Source: Paenibacillus protaetiae
GTDB lineage: Bacteria; Bacillota; Bacilli; Paenibacillales; Paenibacillaceae
Assembly (NCBI RefSeq): GCF_004135365.1
Contig: NZ_CP035492.1
Span: 1,550,001 to 1,614,000, forward strand
Direction: 5' to 3'
DNA: 64,000 nucleotides
Shown: positions 43,052 through 51,638 of the stretch, piece by piece
How positions within the stretch are numbered: position 1 is the stretch's first letter
Layout of the letters: the number at the start of each line of letters is the position of its first letter
Notes under the pieces: generated by a model
The model's input: the letters and a program-made list of their open reading frames with translations, nothing else
Told to the model about the DNA's origin: nothing
Database searches by the model: none
Made by a program: the position numbers and the translations under genes

Positions 43052-44791
43052 TCATTCTGGTTTGGGCATTTTTTCTCTTCGCTGCGGACGGAGCAAGTTT
43101 GGACGGAACCGGTTTTGCAGCACCGGCGGCCTCAAAATGATATTCATTAAAGCCCGCAGGTCAAACGGGATAAACGGCCACATATACGGACGGTTAAAGG
43201 AACGTTCCGTGCACAGCAGTATAAGCACCGCTGTAGTCGCAATGACCAGCCCCGGAACTTTAAACGCCGACACCGCAATGATTAAGAGGAGCCGTACGAT
43301 CCGGTTGGCTAATCCCAACTCATAGCTTGGCGTAGCGAACATCCCAATGGCGGCAACCGCCATATATAAGATAACCTCGTTAATAAACACGCCTGTCTGA
43401 ACGGCGATGTCGCCGATCAGGATCGCTGCAACGAGGGACATCGCCGTCGCAAGCGGCGTTGGCGTATGGACGGCCGCCATCCGCATCAGGTCAACCCCGA
43501 CCTCCGCCAGCAGAAACTGGACGACCAGCGGCAATTTCCCGGTTTTCTCCGGACCCAGAAAATCAAGCGCGCTTGGCTTATATTCCGGATGCATGACGAA
43601 CAAAATCCACAGCGGCAGCAAAAACAACGAAGCAAAAATCCCGGCAAAACGCACCCAGCGGAGATACGTGCCGATAAACGGCGTCTGGCGGTTCTCTTCG
43701 GCATGCTGAATCAAATCAAAAAAGGTTGTCGGCAATATCATGACGCTAGGCGACGTATCGACCAGCACAACCACCGCGCCCTCCAGCATATGCGCCGAAA
43801 CGACATCGGGCCTCTCGGAATAACGGACGTTCGGGAACGGGTTCCAGCCCCGCTTCACCGTCGCTTCCTCCAGCTGCTTATCCGCAAGCGGCAAGCCGTC
43901 AAGCTTGACGGCTTTTATTTTGTCCTTGATCGCCTCCAGCAGCTCTTTGTCCACCAAATCGTTGATGTAGGCGATACAAATATCCGTCTGCGTCCGCGCT
44001 CCGACACGAACTAGCTCATACCGCAGCTGCGGATCGCGCAGACGTCTGCGGATAAGCGAAACGTTGGTCATCAGCGTTTCTGTAAAGCCGTCCCGGCTCC
44101 CGCGGACAACGCGTTCGATGGACGGCTCCTCCGGGCCGCGTCCCGGAAAGTTTTTGGCATCAATGTCGATCGCAAAAGGCTCCTCGTCAATAAACAACGC
44201 TGTATTGCCGGACAGGACGCTCGTTAAAATTTTGTTCCAGTCTTCCTGCTTAACCGCCTGTGAAGATGGCAAATATTCATTGAAAAACATTTTGAACGCA
44301 TCGCCGGACAGATGATCCGGATTCAAAAACGTAAGCCGGTTAATGAGATTGCTGAGCAGCAGGCTGTTTGCAAGCCCGTTCATAAAGAAAAATGCGACGC
44401 GTTTATCACCGAAACTCATTTCCCTGACGACGATATCAAAGCTGGTACCGTAGCCGACCTCGTTTTTCAGCCGTTCCAGCACTTCATCCAGGTCTTGTGG
44501 AATCGGACTGAATTTTTTTTCGTTATCCGACTGCTCCTTTTGGCGGGAATCGCCGGCGGCATGCTTAGACTTCCGTTCAGCCCGTTTGTCCGGACGTTCA
44601 TCCTGCTCATCCATCATAGGCAGGAAGCTTCTGTCTTCATCCTTCTGATCCCCGTCTTCATGGTCTTTATTCCGATCCTGATCCCGTCCGTACCTGCCGG
44701 ATTCCTCGGCCAGCTGCTGCTCGGGAATGCCGATGAAGCTGTGGGGAATTTCTTCACTGCCTTTATCGCCAGTTTCCAAATGTTTCGACAT
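43052..44791 (-). CDS. spoVAF: Spore germination protein SpoVAF with long acidic N-terminus
   Basis: GerA-A-type membrane protein in the inner spore membrane; in B. subtilis SpoVAF with SpoVAEa forms a channel that amplifies germination signals. 579 residues versus about 490 for relatives. The extra part is a polar, strongly charged N-terminal region (about 1-95, many Asp, Glu, Lys, Gln). The GerA domain (about 100-380) and five helices (about 395-545) are standard. GAGGTG lies 6 bases before the ATG. It sits between spoVAB and lysA; spoVAEa is not here. Confidence 0.9.
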   Translation of the reverse strand: MSKHLETGDKGSEEIPHSFIGIPEQQLAEESGRYGRDQDRNKDHEDGDQKDEDRSFLPMMDEQDERPDKRAERKSKHAAGDSRQKEQSDNEKKFSPIPQDLDEVLERLKNEVGYGTSFDIVVREMSFGDKRVAFFFMNGLANSLLLSNLINRLTFLNPDHLSGDAFKMFFNEYLPSSQAVKQEDWNKILTSVLSGNTALFIDEEPFAIDIDAKNFPGRGPEEPSIERVVRGSRDGFTETLMTNVSLIRRRLRDPQLRYELVRVGARTQTDICIAYINDLVDKELLEAIKDKIKAVKLDGLPLADKQLEEATVKRGWNPFPNVRYSERPDVVSAHMLEGAVVVLVDTSPSVMILPTTFFDLIQHAEENRQTPFIGTYLRWVRFAGIFASLFLLPLWILFVMHPEYKPSALDFLGPEKTGKLPLVVQFLLAEVGVDLMRMAAVHTPTPLATAMSLVAAILIGDIAVQTGVFINEVILYMAVAAIGMFATPSYELGLANRIVRLLLIIAVSAFKVPGLVIATTAVLILLCTERSFNRPYMWPFIPFDLRALMNIILRPPVLQNRFRPNLLRPQRREKMPKPE

Positions 44792-44823
44792 GTCTTCCAC
44801 CTCGTCTATTCAAAAGTTGCTGC

Positions 44824-45252
44824 TTACCATTGAAACCAAAGCCAATCAAACAAGGAACCTGCCGTCTTGCCAATGACCATCGCCATAACAAGCCCTACCG
44901 TATACTTCTGCAAATGAAGGCGTTTGGCGAGTATCGGCAGCACGTTCATCACTTCTGTCAAAGCTGCGGCCAGCATGCCGACGAACAGGCCGTCGAACAG
45001 GCCGGGCAGCACCAGCGTCCATTGTCCCGGCAGCATCGTCCGCCATCCGAAAAAATCGGCCAGCGTCCAATAAAGCGAGCCGCAAATAACGGCCGTTTCA
45101 AACCATAGCGATGATTTGTAAGCTGACGCGAGCTGCGCCAGCCGCGGAATCAGGTCAAATACAATCAGAAGCGCAACCGTACCGCTGCCAACCGCCAGCC
45201 CGCCGGACAAGCCAAGGATGGCTACAAACAGATTGACCAGAGCGTCAGCCAT
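44824..45252 (-). CDS. spoVAB: Stage V sporulation protein AB
   Basis: Membrane component of the SpoVA dipicolinic-acid channel. 142 residues from an ATG at 45252 after GAGGAGGG (the longer open frame to 45420 lies inside spoVAA and is a shadow). Four to five helices (LFVAILGLSGGLAVGSGT at the start) and length match B. subtilis SpoVAB (141). It overlaps the end of spoVAA by 8 bases. Confidence 0.93.
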   Translation of the reverse strand: MADALVNLFVAILGLSGGLAVGSGTVALLIVFDLIPRLAQLASAYKSSLWFETAVICGSLYWTLADFFGWRTMLPGQWTLVLPGLFDGLFVGMLAAALTEVMNVLPILAKRLHLQKYTVGLVMAMVIGKTAGSLFDWLWFQW

Positions 45253-45886
45253 CGCCCTCCTCTCCCCCGCGCTGTTTTTTCCCCATTTCTTCCGCAATGA
45301 CGTAAGCATTGACATTTTCCTGATACGTATACAGCTCGACCTCGAGCGGATTGGGTTCTTCGTTAAATTTTTTGCGGAACAAATGATTGAAGAAAACCGC
45401 CATGCCGAGGCCGATGCCAATCGAATACGGGATTTGGAACCATAGCGGGTGCTCCTCCTTTTTTCCGGTCAGCAGCTCCACAATGCGGACCTGCACTTCC
45501 TGCATATTGACATCCACATGAAAGTTCATAATGGCAAGGCCTGCACCAAAAAACAGGAGCAGCCATACGGCAATCAGGACTGTTATGCGGGGTTTGGCCG
45601 GTTTTTTCGAAATCATAATGAGCACTTGCGGTTCGCCAAATGTCTCAATCGACAAGTCAGGCGCCGTTTCCCGGATCGCCTTTACGATTTGCAGAATGTC
45701 AAGGACCACCCGGTTGCCGTCACCGGCGTGGTGTCTGTAAACTTGCATCTCGTTCAGCATTTGCTCCGTCTCGCTGTCGCTGGCCAGCATGCGGGCGATC
45801 TGGCCAAGCGTTACGGTTCTTTCCGGGCGGATCGTTATTTTTTTCTTCAGACGCAGATAGAGGACTTGCCCACTCCCATTGTCCAT
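45245..45886 (-). CDS. spoVAA: Stage V sporulation protein AA
   Basis: Forespore membrane component of the SpoVA complex used for dipicolinic-acid uptake and release. 213 residues: soluble N-terminal domain (about 1-95) and two helices (about 100-120 and 155-175). AAGGAT/GATGAGAG lies before the ATG. The preceding promoter carries an exact CATACTA box. In B. subtilis spoVAA heads spoVAA-AB-AC-AD-AEb-AEa-AF; only AA, AB and AF are present here. Confidence 0.93.
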   Translation of the reverse strand: MDNGSGQVLYLRLKKKITIRPERTVTLGQIARMLASDSETEQMLNEMQVYRHHAGDGNRVVLDILQIVKAIRETAPDLSIETFGEPQVLIMISKKPAKPRITVLIAVWLLLFFGAGLAIMNFHVDVNMQEVQVRIVELLTGKKEEHPLWFQIPYSIGIGLGMAVFFNHLFRKKFNEEPNPLEVELYTYQENVNAYVIAEEMGKKQRGGEEGDG

Positions 45887-45917
45887 CTCTCATCATCCTT
45901 TTCGCCATATTCCTGTT

Positions 45918-45948
45918 TAGTATGAGAAAAGGAAGCGCTGGATACTCA
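45918..45948 (-). promoter_or_regulatory. Sigma-G promoter of the spoVA genes
   Basis: Minus strand TGAGTA (45943-45948), 18-base spacer, CATACTA (45918-45924). The sigma-G consensus is often given as TGAATA, 17-18 bases, CATACTA. It lies about 30 bases before spoVAA, whose control by sigma-G is known in B. subtilis. Confidence 0.7.
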
Positions 45949-45957
45949 TGCAAATCC

Positions 45958-46000
45958 GGAAAAAAGAAAAACCAGACCGCGTCACTGCGCGATCTGGTCT
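45958..46000 (-). terminator. Intrinsic terminator overlapping the sigF stop codon
   Basis: Stem ACCAGA-c-CGCG / CGCG-a-TCTGGT (45971-45981 with 45988-45998); the sigF TGA lies in the loop, and TTTTTCTTTTTT follows on the minus strand. It separates the spoIIA operon from spoVAA. Confidence 0.85.
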
Positions 46001-46737
46001 TTTATGGACTGCAATATTTTTTTCTCCAGCCGGGAAACCTGCACCTGCGAGATGCCAAGGCGGCTTGCGACCTCGGACTGCGTCTTGTCCCGGTAATACC
46101 GCAAATAGACGATCAGCCGCTCTCTTTCGCTTAAGCCTTCGATCGCTTCCACGAGCGCGAGCTTATCGAACCAGCGTTCCTGCGAATCATCGGCAATCTG
46201 ATCCATCAGCGTAATCGGGTCGCCGTCATTCTCAAACACCGTCTCATGGATCGAAGTTGGCGGTTTATTCGCTTCCTGCGCGAAGACAACATCTTCAGGC
46301 GTAATGCCAAGCCGGTCAGCTACTTCCTTGATTGTCGGAAGCCGGCCAAGCGTCTTGGACAGCTCATCTTTCATTTTGCGCACCTTATTGGCGGTTTCTT
46401 TCAGCGAGCGGCTGACTTTAAGTGTGCCGTCATCGCGCAAGAACCGCTGAATCTCACCGATAATCATCGGCACGGCATACGTCGAAAATTTGACATCGTA
46501 AGAAAGGTCAAATTTGTCCACTGATTTCAGCAGGCCGATACAACCGATTTGGAATAAGTCTTCCGGCTCGTAACCGCGGTTAATAAACCGCTGCACTACC
46601 GACCAGACCAGCCTGATATTGCACTGGACCAGCGTATCGCGGGCAAGGGTGTCGCCGGATTGGCTTAAGGCGATCAACCGCTTCACTTCCGCGTCATCCA
46701 AGTACGGCTGAGCCGTTTGCTTTAAGTTCACATCCAT
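45982..46737 (-). CDS. sigF: Forespore sigma factor SigF (SpoIIAC)
   Basis: First forespore-specific sigma factor. 251 residues: region 2 (about 30-100, GYEPEDLFQIGCIGLLKSV, KFSTYAVPMIIGEI), region 3 and region 4 with helix-turn-helix EVASRLGISQVQVSRLEKK (about 220-238). Held inactive by SpoIIAB encoded next door. Its last codons form the 5' arm of the terminator. Confidence 0.97.
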   Translation of the reverse strand: MDVNLKQTAQPYLDDAEVKRLIALSQSGDTLARDTLVQCNIRLVWSVVQRFINRGYEPEDLFQIGCIGLLKSVDKFDLSYDVKFSTYAVPMIIGEIQRFLRDDGTLKVSRSLKETANKVRKMKDELSKTLGRLPTIKEVADRLGITPEDVVFAQEANKPPTSIHETVFENDGDPITLMDQIADDSQERWFDKLALVEAIEGLSERERLIVYLRYYRDKTQSEVASRLGISQVQVSRLEKKILQSIKDQIAQ

Positions 46738-46752
46738 AGGCTCACCCCTACG

Positions 46753-47199
46753 CTAATTGTAGAGCGCTTTTTTCGATTCGATTCGTTTCATCATCTCGAG
46801 CCTTGTGCCGCCGTTCAGCTCGCTTACGACTTCGAACCGGTCCATAAAGTTTTCCATAATCGTAAAGCCCATACCCGAGCGCTCCAGCTCCGGCTTGGAC
46901 GTATAAAGAGGCTGACGGGCAAGATCCAGATCCTCAATCCCTTTGCCTTTGTCAATAATCGTAAGCGATACCGTATCGCCTTCGATGAAAGCTTCCACCG
47001 TTACAATGCCTTCCGGGTTGCTGTCATAGCCGTGAATGATCGCATTCGTGACCGCTTCCGATACCGCTGTTTTCAAATCGTTCAGCTCATCCATGTTCGG
47101 ATCAAGCTGGGAAACAAACGCCGCCACCGCGATGCGCGCAAACGCCTCGTTTTCGGAACGAGCGCTGAAGGAAAGCACCATCTCATTGCGTCCCTTCAT
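46753..47199 (-). CDS. spoIIAB: Anti-sigma F factor and kinase SpoIIAB
   Basis: Binds SigF and phosphorylates SpoIIAA; GHKL-fold ATPase. 148 residues with the N-box [13 protein letters not shown] (about 43-55), G1 IDKGKGIED and G2 SGMGFTIM. Overlaps spoIIAA by 4 bases (ATGA) and precedes sigF by 15 bases. Confidence 0.97.
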   Translation of the reverse strand: MKGRNEMVLSFSARSENEAFARIAVAAFVSQLDPNMDELNDLKTAVSEAVTNAIIHGYDSNPEGIVTVEAFIEGDTVSLTIIDKGKGIEDLDLARQPLYTSKPELERSGMGFTIMENFMDRFEVVSELNGGTRLEMMKRIESKKALYN

Positions 47200-47549
47200 G
47201 ACACCACCTCCAAGCTGGAAATTGCCGCTCTTTCATTATCATAAGCGGTCAGAATTTTGAATAAACCGGACATTTCAAGCAGGCGGTGGACACTTGCATT
47301 AACCCCGCAGACGACCATTTTGCCGCCTTTGCTTTTCACCTGCTTGTAACGGCCCAATATAACGCCGAGGCCCGAACTGTCCATAAACTGCAAGTTTTCC
47401 AGGTTTAAGATGATGTGGCTGCTCGCCCCTCTCATGATCGCTTCCTCCATTTTGTAACGGACGACATCCGCCGTATGATGGTCAAGCTCTCCATGAAGGC
47501 GAACGATAAGCGCATTGCGGTAATGCTCCAATTCGACCTGCAGACTCAT
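47196..47549 (-). CDS. spoIIAA: Anti-anti-sigma factor SpoIIAA
   Basis: STAS-domain protein that frees SigF by capturing SpoIIAB when unphosphorylated. 117 residues; phosphorylated serine in [12 protein letters not shown] (Ser58 by count), the same position as in B. subtilis. First gene of the spoIIA operon, downstream of dacF, behind a sigma-H-like promoter. Confidence 0.97.
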   Translation of the reverse strand: MSLQVELEHYRNALIVRLHGELDHHTADVVRYKMEEAIMRGASSHIILNLENLQFMDSSGLGVILGRYKQVKSKGGKMVVCGVNASVHRLLEMSGLFKILTAYDNERAAISSLEVVS

Positions 47550-47598
47550 ATCAGCTGTTCATCTCCTTCGCGCAATCTAGGTTCTGGATTGAACTAGC

Positions 47599-47627
47599 AT
47601 TTCTCCTTCGCAGGCGGCTTTTCCTGC
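47599..47627 (-). promoter_or_regulatory. Candidate sigma-H promoter of spoIIA
   Basis: Minus strand GCAGGAAAA (47619-47627), 12-base spacer, GGAGAAAT (47599-47606); the sigma-H pattern is RnAGGAwWW, 11-12 bases, RnnGAAT. Upstream, three TTGTC(G/A) copies at intervals of about 23-26 bases resemble degenerate Spo0A boxes. B. subtilis spoIIA uses sigma-H plus Spo0A. Confidence 0.45.
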
Positions 47628-47711
47628 CCCCGACAAAACTAGAAGCAGACAGCTAAGAGATGACAAAATGAACGCCTGCAGACGACAATCTCTGCCTATT
47701 TCCGCCGATGC

Positions 47712-48908
47712 TTACTTAAACAATCCGCCAATCGAGCGTTTCATCATTCCCCACAGGCTGGCTTTGCCGACCGCCTCAGGCGCTTCGAGCGGGAATTCCT
47801 TCAGCAGCTGATTGCCCTGATAAACCGCAAGCGTACCGATTTGCTGGCCTTTCGCGATTGGCGCTTTCATTGAAGGGTTCATCTTCAGCTCGTGGCGGAT
47901 ATTTTTCAAGTCCGCTCCTTTGCGCAGCAATACGCTGTACGGCTGGCTGGCTACAATCGGCATCGATTGGACGGCGCCTTTCTCAATCTTCAAATTGCCG
48001 ATCGTATCGCCGGATTTAAAGATCGGGTAATTCATGTATTGCGCAAACGCGTAGTCGAACATTTGCGTCACTTCCGCGTTTCTCGTTTTCGTATTCGGTT
48101 CGCCCATGACGACAGCGATAATACGGAACCCGTCCCGTTTGGCCGTTGCGGTCAAACAATATTTCGCTTCCGTCGTAAAGCCTGTTTTCAAGCCGTCTGC
48201 ACCGCTGTAAAAACGGACCAGCTTATTTGTGTTCACCAGCCAGAACGGCTTCGCCGACGTTTTGCGCAAATGATCCTGGTACAGCCCCGTATAAGACGTA
48301 ATCTCCGGATATTTCAGCAGTTCGCGGCTGATGACGGCGATGTCATGCGCGGAGGTGTAGTGGTCGGCTGTAGGAAGGCCGTTACAATTGGAAAAATGCG
48401 TATCCTTCAAGCCAAGCTCCTGCGCTTTTGCATTCATGGACGCAACAAATTGCTGCTCGGTGCCAGCAAGCTTCTCCGCCATCGCCACCGAAGCGTCGTT
48501 GCCCGATGCAAGGGCGATGCCACGCAGCATCTCATCAACGGTCATCTCTTCACCCGGCTCCAAAAAGATTTGCGAGCCGCCCATTGATGCCGCGTATTCG
48601 CTTGTCGTCACTTTATCCGTCAGCTTGATCGTGCCGTTATGCAAAGCCTCCATAATAAGAAGCATCGTCATAACTTTCGTAATGCTGGCCGGAGGCAGCT
48701 TGTCATGGCTGTTTTTTTCGAAAATAACCGTACCGGTATCCGCGTCCATCATAATCGCCGAACGGGCAGATCCTGCAAGCGCCGGCGCTGCGGACGGCGT
48801 ATTGCCGGATGTGGGATTAGGTGCGGCTTTGGCCTCCTCCGCAAAAGCTGTGGCAGGTAACTGAAGCGCGATTACAGCGGCTGTTAGTAATAGCTTGAGC
48901 AATTTCAT
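47712..48908 (-). CDS. dacF: D-alanyl-D-alanine carboxypeptidase DacF, forespore type
   Basis: Penicillin-binding protein 5 family; makes forespore-side changes in cortex cross-linking with DacB. 398 residues: signal peptide (about 1-23, ending AFA), catalytic SITK (about 75), SGN (about 128-130), KTG in LKTGFT, C-terminal domain and a short membrane tail. Lies immediately before spoIIAA as in B. subtilis, 162 bases apart. Confidence 0.95.
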   Translation of the reverse strand: MKLLKLLLTAAVIALQLPATAFAEEAKAAPNPTSGNTPSAAPALAGSARSAIMMDADTGTVIFEKNSHDKLPPASITKVMTMLLIMEALHNGTIKLTDKVTTSEYAASMGGSQIFLEPGEEMTVDEMLRGIALASGNDASVAMAEKLAGTEQQFVASMNAKAQELGLKDTHFSNCNGLPTADHYTSAHDIAVISRELLKYPEITSYTGLYQDHLRKTSAKPFWLVNTNKLVRFYSGADGLKTGFTTEAKYCLTATAKRDGFRIIAVVMGEPNTKTRNAEVTQMFDYAFAQYMNYPIFKSGDTIGNLKIEKGAVQSMPIVASQPYSVLLRKGADLKNIRHELKMNPSMKAPIAKGQQIGTLAVYQGNQLLKEFPLEAPEAVGKASLWGMMKRSIGGLFK

Positions 48909-49029
48909 GGGTCAGATGTCCTCCTATGTCTAGTTCGGCTCTCTTTGATGCGATAGAAGAGGCCGGAAATCGGCTATAGTTCTTTCTCATTGTCGACCTG
49001 ATTGAAGGAAAATATTCCAAGCCGGGGCA

Positions 49030-49076
49030 GAAAAAAAGAAGCGCCTTCCGTATTACATATGACGGAAGGCGCTTCT
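49030..49076 (-). terminator. Strong intrinsic terminator of the nucleoside operon
   Basis: A perfect 15-bp stem (49037-49051 with 49062-49076), 10-base loop, then seven T on the minus strand, 18 bases after the pdp stop codon. Confidence 0.92.
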
Positions 49077-49093
49077 GCGCTGGAGCAGCAGTA

Positions 49094-50434
49094 TCAGGTT
49101 TCTTCTGTAAAACGCTGAATGCCGGCGCTCGTTACAATCGAAAGCAGCAGCGGGCGCAGCTTCGGCGCTTCGCTTTGCAGCGTATAGGCCGCCTTGACTT
49201 TGGCGGCTACTTCGTCGTTGCTGCTGTTTAATGCATGAACATGCATAACAGCCAGCGTATCGCCGGCTTGTACGGCATCGCCTACTTTTTTGCTGAGCAT
49301 CAGCCCGACACGATGGTCGATTGCATCGTCCTTGGTTGCTCTGCCCGCACCAAGCAGCATCGCTGCGATCCCCAACTGCTCGGCTTGAATGGCCGCGACA
49401 TAACCGCTTTCCGAAGCGATGACCGGAACTGTATGCGGCGCTTGCGGCAGCTTCTCCGGATTATCCGCTACACTTTCGTCGCCGCCTTGCGCCGCCACAA
49501 ACGATTTGAATTTGGCCAGCGCTTCGCCGCTGGACAGTTTCTGCCGCAGCAGCGCCTCCGCTTCTTCGAAGCTGGCAGCTTGTCCGCCAAGCACAACCAT
49601 ATAAGCGCCAAGCGTCAAGCAAAGCTTCGTCAAGTCCGCCGGCCCTTCGCCTTTCAGCGTTGCGATCGCTTCTTTCACTTCAAGCGCGTTCCCGATCGCA
49701 TAACCAAGCGGCTGGTCCATATCGCTAATAACCGCTGCCGTCTGGCGGCCGACTTCGCTCCCGATCTTCACCATCGCTTCGGCCAGCTGCTCGGACTGCA
49801 AGACGGTTTTCATAAACGCGCCGCTGCCCGTCTTGACATCCAGCACAATGGCGTCCGCTCCCGCAGCGATTTTTTTGCTCATGACAGAGCTTGCAATAAG
49901 CGGAATCGATTCCACCGTAGCGGTCACATCGCGCAGCGCATACAGCTTTTTGTCGGCTGGCGCGAGATTGCCGCTTTGGCCGATGACCGACAAGCCGATG
50001 GCGTTGACCTGGGAAATAAAAGCTTCGCGGGACAGCTCCGTCCGGAAACCAGCAATCGACTCCAGCTTGTCGATCGTACCGCCGGTATGCCCTAGTCCTC
50101 TTCCTGACATCTTCGCAACGGGAACGCCCGCAGACGCTACAAGCGGCGCCACGATTAGCGTTGTTTTGTCGCCTACGCCGCCCGTACTGTGCTTATCCAC
50201 TTTAATGCCGCCGATAGCCGATAAATCCACCTGGTCGCCCGACTGCGCCATCGCTAATGTTAAAGCGGCCGTCTCTGCAGGCGTCATTCCGCGAAAAAGG
50301 ACCGCCATCGCAAATGCCGACATCTGATAATCCGGAATGCCGCCGTTGCTATAGCCGTCCACTAAAAAGACAAGTTCATCTGCGGACAGCTCGCGGCCGT
50401 CGCGCTTTTTTTGTATAATGTCTACCGCCCTCAT
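49094..50434 (-). CDS. pdp: Pyrimidine-nucleoside phosphorylase
   Basis: Phosphorolysis of uridine, thymidine and deoxyuridine. 446 residues with [10 protein letters not shown] (about 80-89), [11 protein letters not shown] and the C-terminal PYNP_C domain. GGGGGA precedes the ATG. Co-oriented with pupG and deoB: together they split nucleosides and convert the sugar phosphate for glycolysis. Confidence 0.96.
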   Translation of the reverse strand: MRAVDIIQKKRDGRELSADELVFLVDGYSNGGIPDYQMSAFAMAVLFRGMTPAETAALTLAMAQSGDQVDLSAIGGIKVDKHSTGGVGDKTTLIVAPLVASAGVPVAKMSGRGLGHTGGTIDKLESIAGFRTELSREAFISQVNAIGLSVIGQSGNLAPADKKLYALRDVTATVESIPLIASSVMSKKIAAGADAIVLDVKTGSGAFMKTVLQSEQLAEAMVKIGSEVGRQTAAVISDMDQPLGYAIGNALEVKEAIATLKGEGPADLTKLCLTLGAYMVVLGGQAASFEEAEALLRQKLSSGEALAKFKSFVAAQGGDESVADNPEKLPQAPHTVPVIASESGYVAAIQAEQLGIAAMLLGAGRATKDDAIDHRVGLMLSKKVGDAVQAGDTLAVMHVHALNSSNDEVAAKVKAAYTLQSEAPKLRPLLLSIVTSAGIQRFTEET

Positions 50435-50454
50435 GTCATCCCCCGGTCATTTGT

Positions 50455-50622
50455 TCATTTGGACCGTGAAAGAGCCAGCTCTTCTTGCGCTCTTACGATC
50501 AGCAAGTCAAGCGATTGGCTCAGCAGCAGCACTTCACGGTTCAGAAAATCTTCTTTTACCAGCGCTGTTTCGACCATTTGAACCCTTAAGTTTTCCATTT
50601 CCAACAGCAAATGCTTGTCCAT
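50455..50622 (-). CDS. Spo0E-like aspartyl-phosphate phosphatase
   Basis: 55 residues, a helical hairpin. The motif VLLLSQSLDLLIVRAQ (about 30-45) matches the SQxLDxLI signature of Spo0E-like phosphatases, which dephosphorylate Spo0A and delay sporulation. GGAG lies 10 bases before the ATG at 50622. It sits inside the nucleoside-salvage genes between pupG and pdp, which is unexpected. Its Spo0E membership is recalled from the motif only. Confidence 0.6.
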   Translation of the reverse strand: MDKHLLLEMENLRVQMVETALVKEDFLNREVLLLSQSLDLLIVRAQEELALSRSK

Positions 50623-50734
50623 CTCTATTCCACTCCGCATCTTTCAGTAATCATGGACATTATACGACTGTTTAGGAAAAAAATACTGTCACAATGAGTC
50701 GAGCGCAATATTACAATTTTGTTACAAAAAAGGT

Positions 50735-51562
50735 CTAAAGATATGGAATAACCCCTTTTACGAGACTAAGGAATTGGGTCTTGACGCGGTCTGTAGTTTC
50801 CATAACTTCATCATGCGACAGCGGCTGGTCCAAAATACCCGCTGCCATATTGCTGATACAAGAGATGCCCAGCACTTCCATGCCGGAATGCCTAGCTGCG
50901 ATGACTTCCACAACGGTCGACATTCCGACAGCATCGGCGCCTAACGTACGCAGCATGCGTATTTCGGCCGGGGTTTCGTAGTTCGGGCCAAGCAAGCTGG
51001 CATATACGCCTTCCTGCACGGAAATGCCCAAGCTTGCGGCAACCTCTTTAGCCGCAGCGCGCAGCCTTTTGCTGTACGCCTCCGACATATCCGGGAACCG
51101 GACGCCAAGCCGGTTATCGTTTGGTCCGGCCAGCGGGCTTTTGCCCGTTAAATTCAAATGGTCGGAAATAAGCATCAGATCGCCCGGCTGAAAGGATGTG
51201 TTTACGCCGCCAGCGGCATTCGTCACGAGCAGAGATCCGATGCCAATCGCATTCATCACCCGCACCGGGAATGCCGTCAGCGCTGCTTCATACCCTTCAT
51301 ACATATGGAAACGGCCGCGCATAAGCGCTGCCGGACGGCCGTTCAGCGTGCCGACCATCAGTTCGCCGGCATGCCCTTCCACCGTCGATACCGGAAAATG
51401 CGGAATATCGTGATACGGGATCGATACCGCGTCCTCCAAATGATCGCCAAGAATACCAAGCCCTGATCCTAAAATAAGCCCGACTTCCGGCTGTATCGTT
51501 ATTTGCTCACGTATGTACTGCGCAGCCTCCTGAATATGGCTGTAACCTGTTTGTCCCGTCAT
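50735..51562 (-). CDS. pupG: Purine nucleoside phosphorylase
   Basis: Phosphorolysis of guanosine, inosine and deoxy forms (trimeric class). 275 residues with GLILGSGLG (about 24-32), MVGTLNGRP, RFHMYEGY and the purine-site TNAAGGVN (about 113-120). AAGGAG precedes the ATG. Follows deoB as in B. subtilis. Confidence 0.96.
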   Translation of the reverse strand: MTGQTGYSHIQEAAQYIREQITIQPEVGLILGSGLGILGDHLEDAVSIPYHDIPHFPVSTVEGHAGELMVGTLNGRPAALMRGRFHMYEGYEAALTAFPVRVMNAIGIGSLLVTNAAGGVNTSFQPGDLMLISDHLNLTGKSPLAGPNDNRLGVRFPDMSEAYSKRLRAAAKEVAASLGISVQEGVYASLLGPNYETPAEIRMLRTLGADAVGMSTVVEVIAARHSGMEVLGISCISNMAAGILDQPLSHDEVMETTDRVKTQFLSLVKGVIPYL

Positions 51563-51638
51563 GCCAATGCTCCTTTATGCTCAAAATAGTCAAATGATTT
51601 TAGCTGCCAAAGGGCAATGGATGCCCTTCATCCGGATC

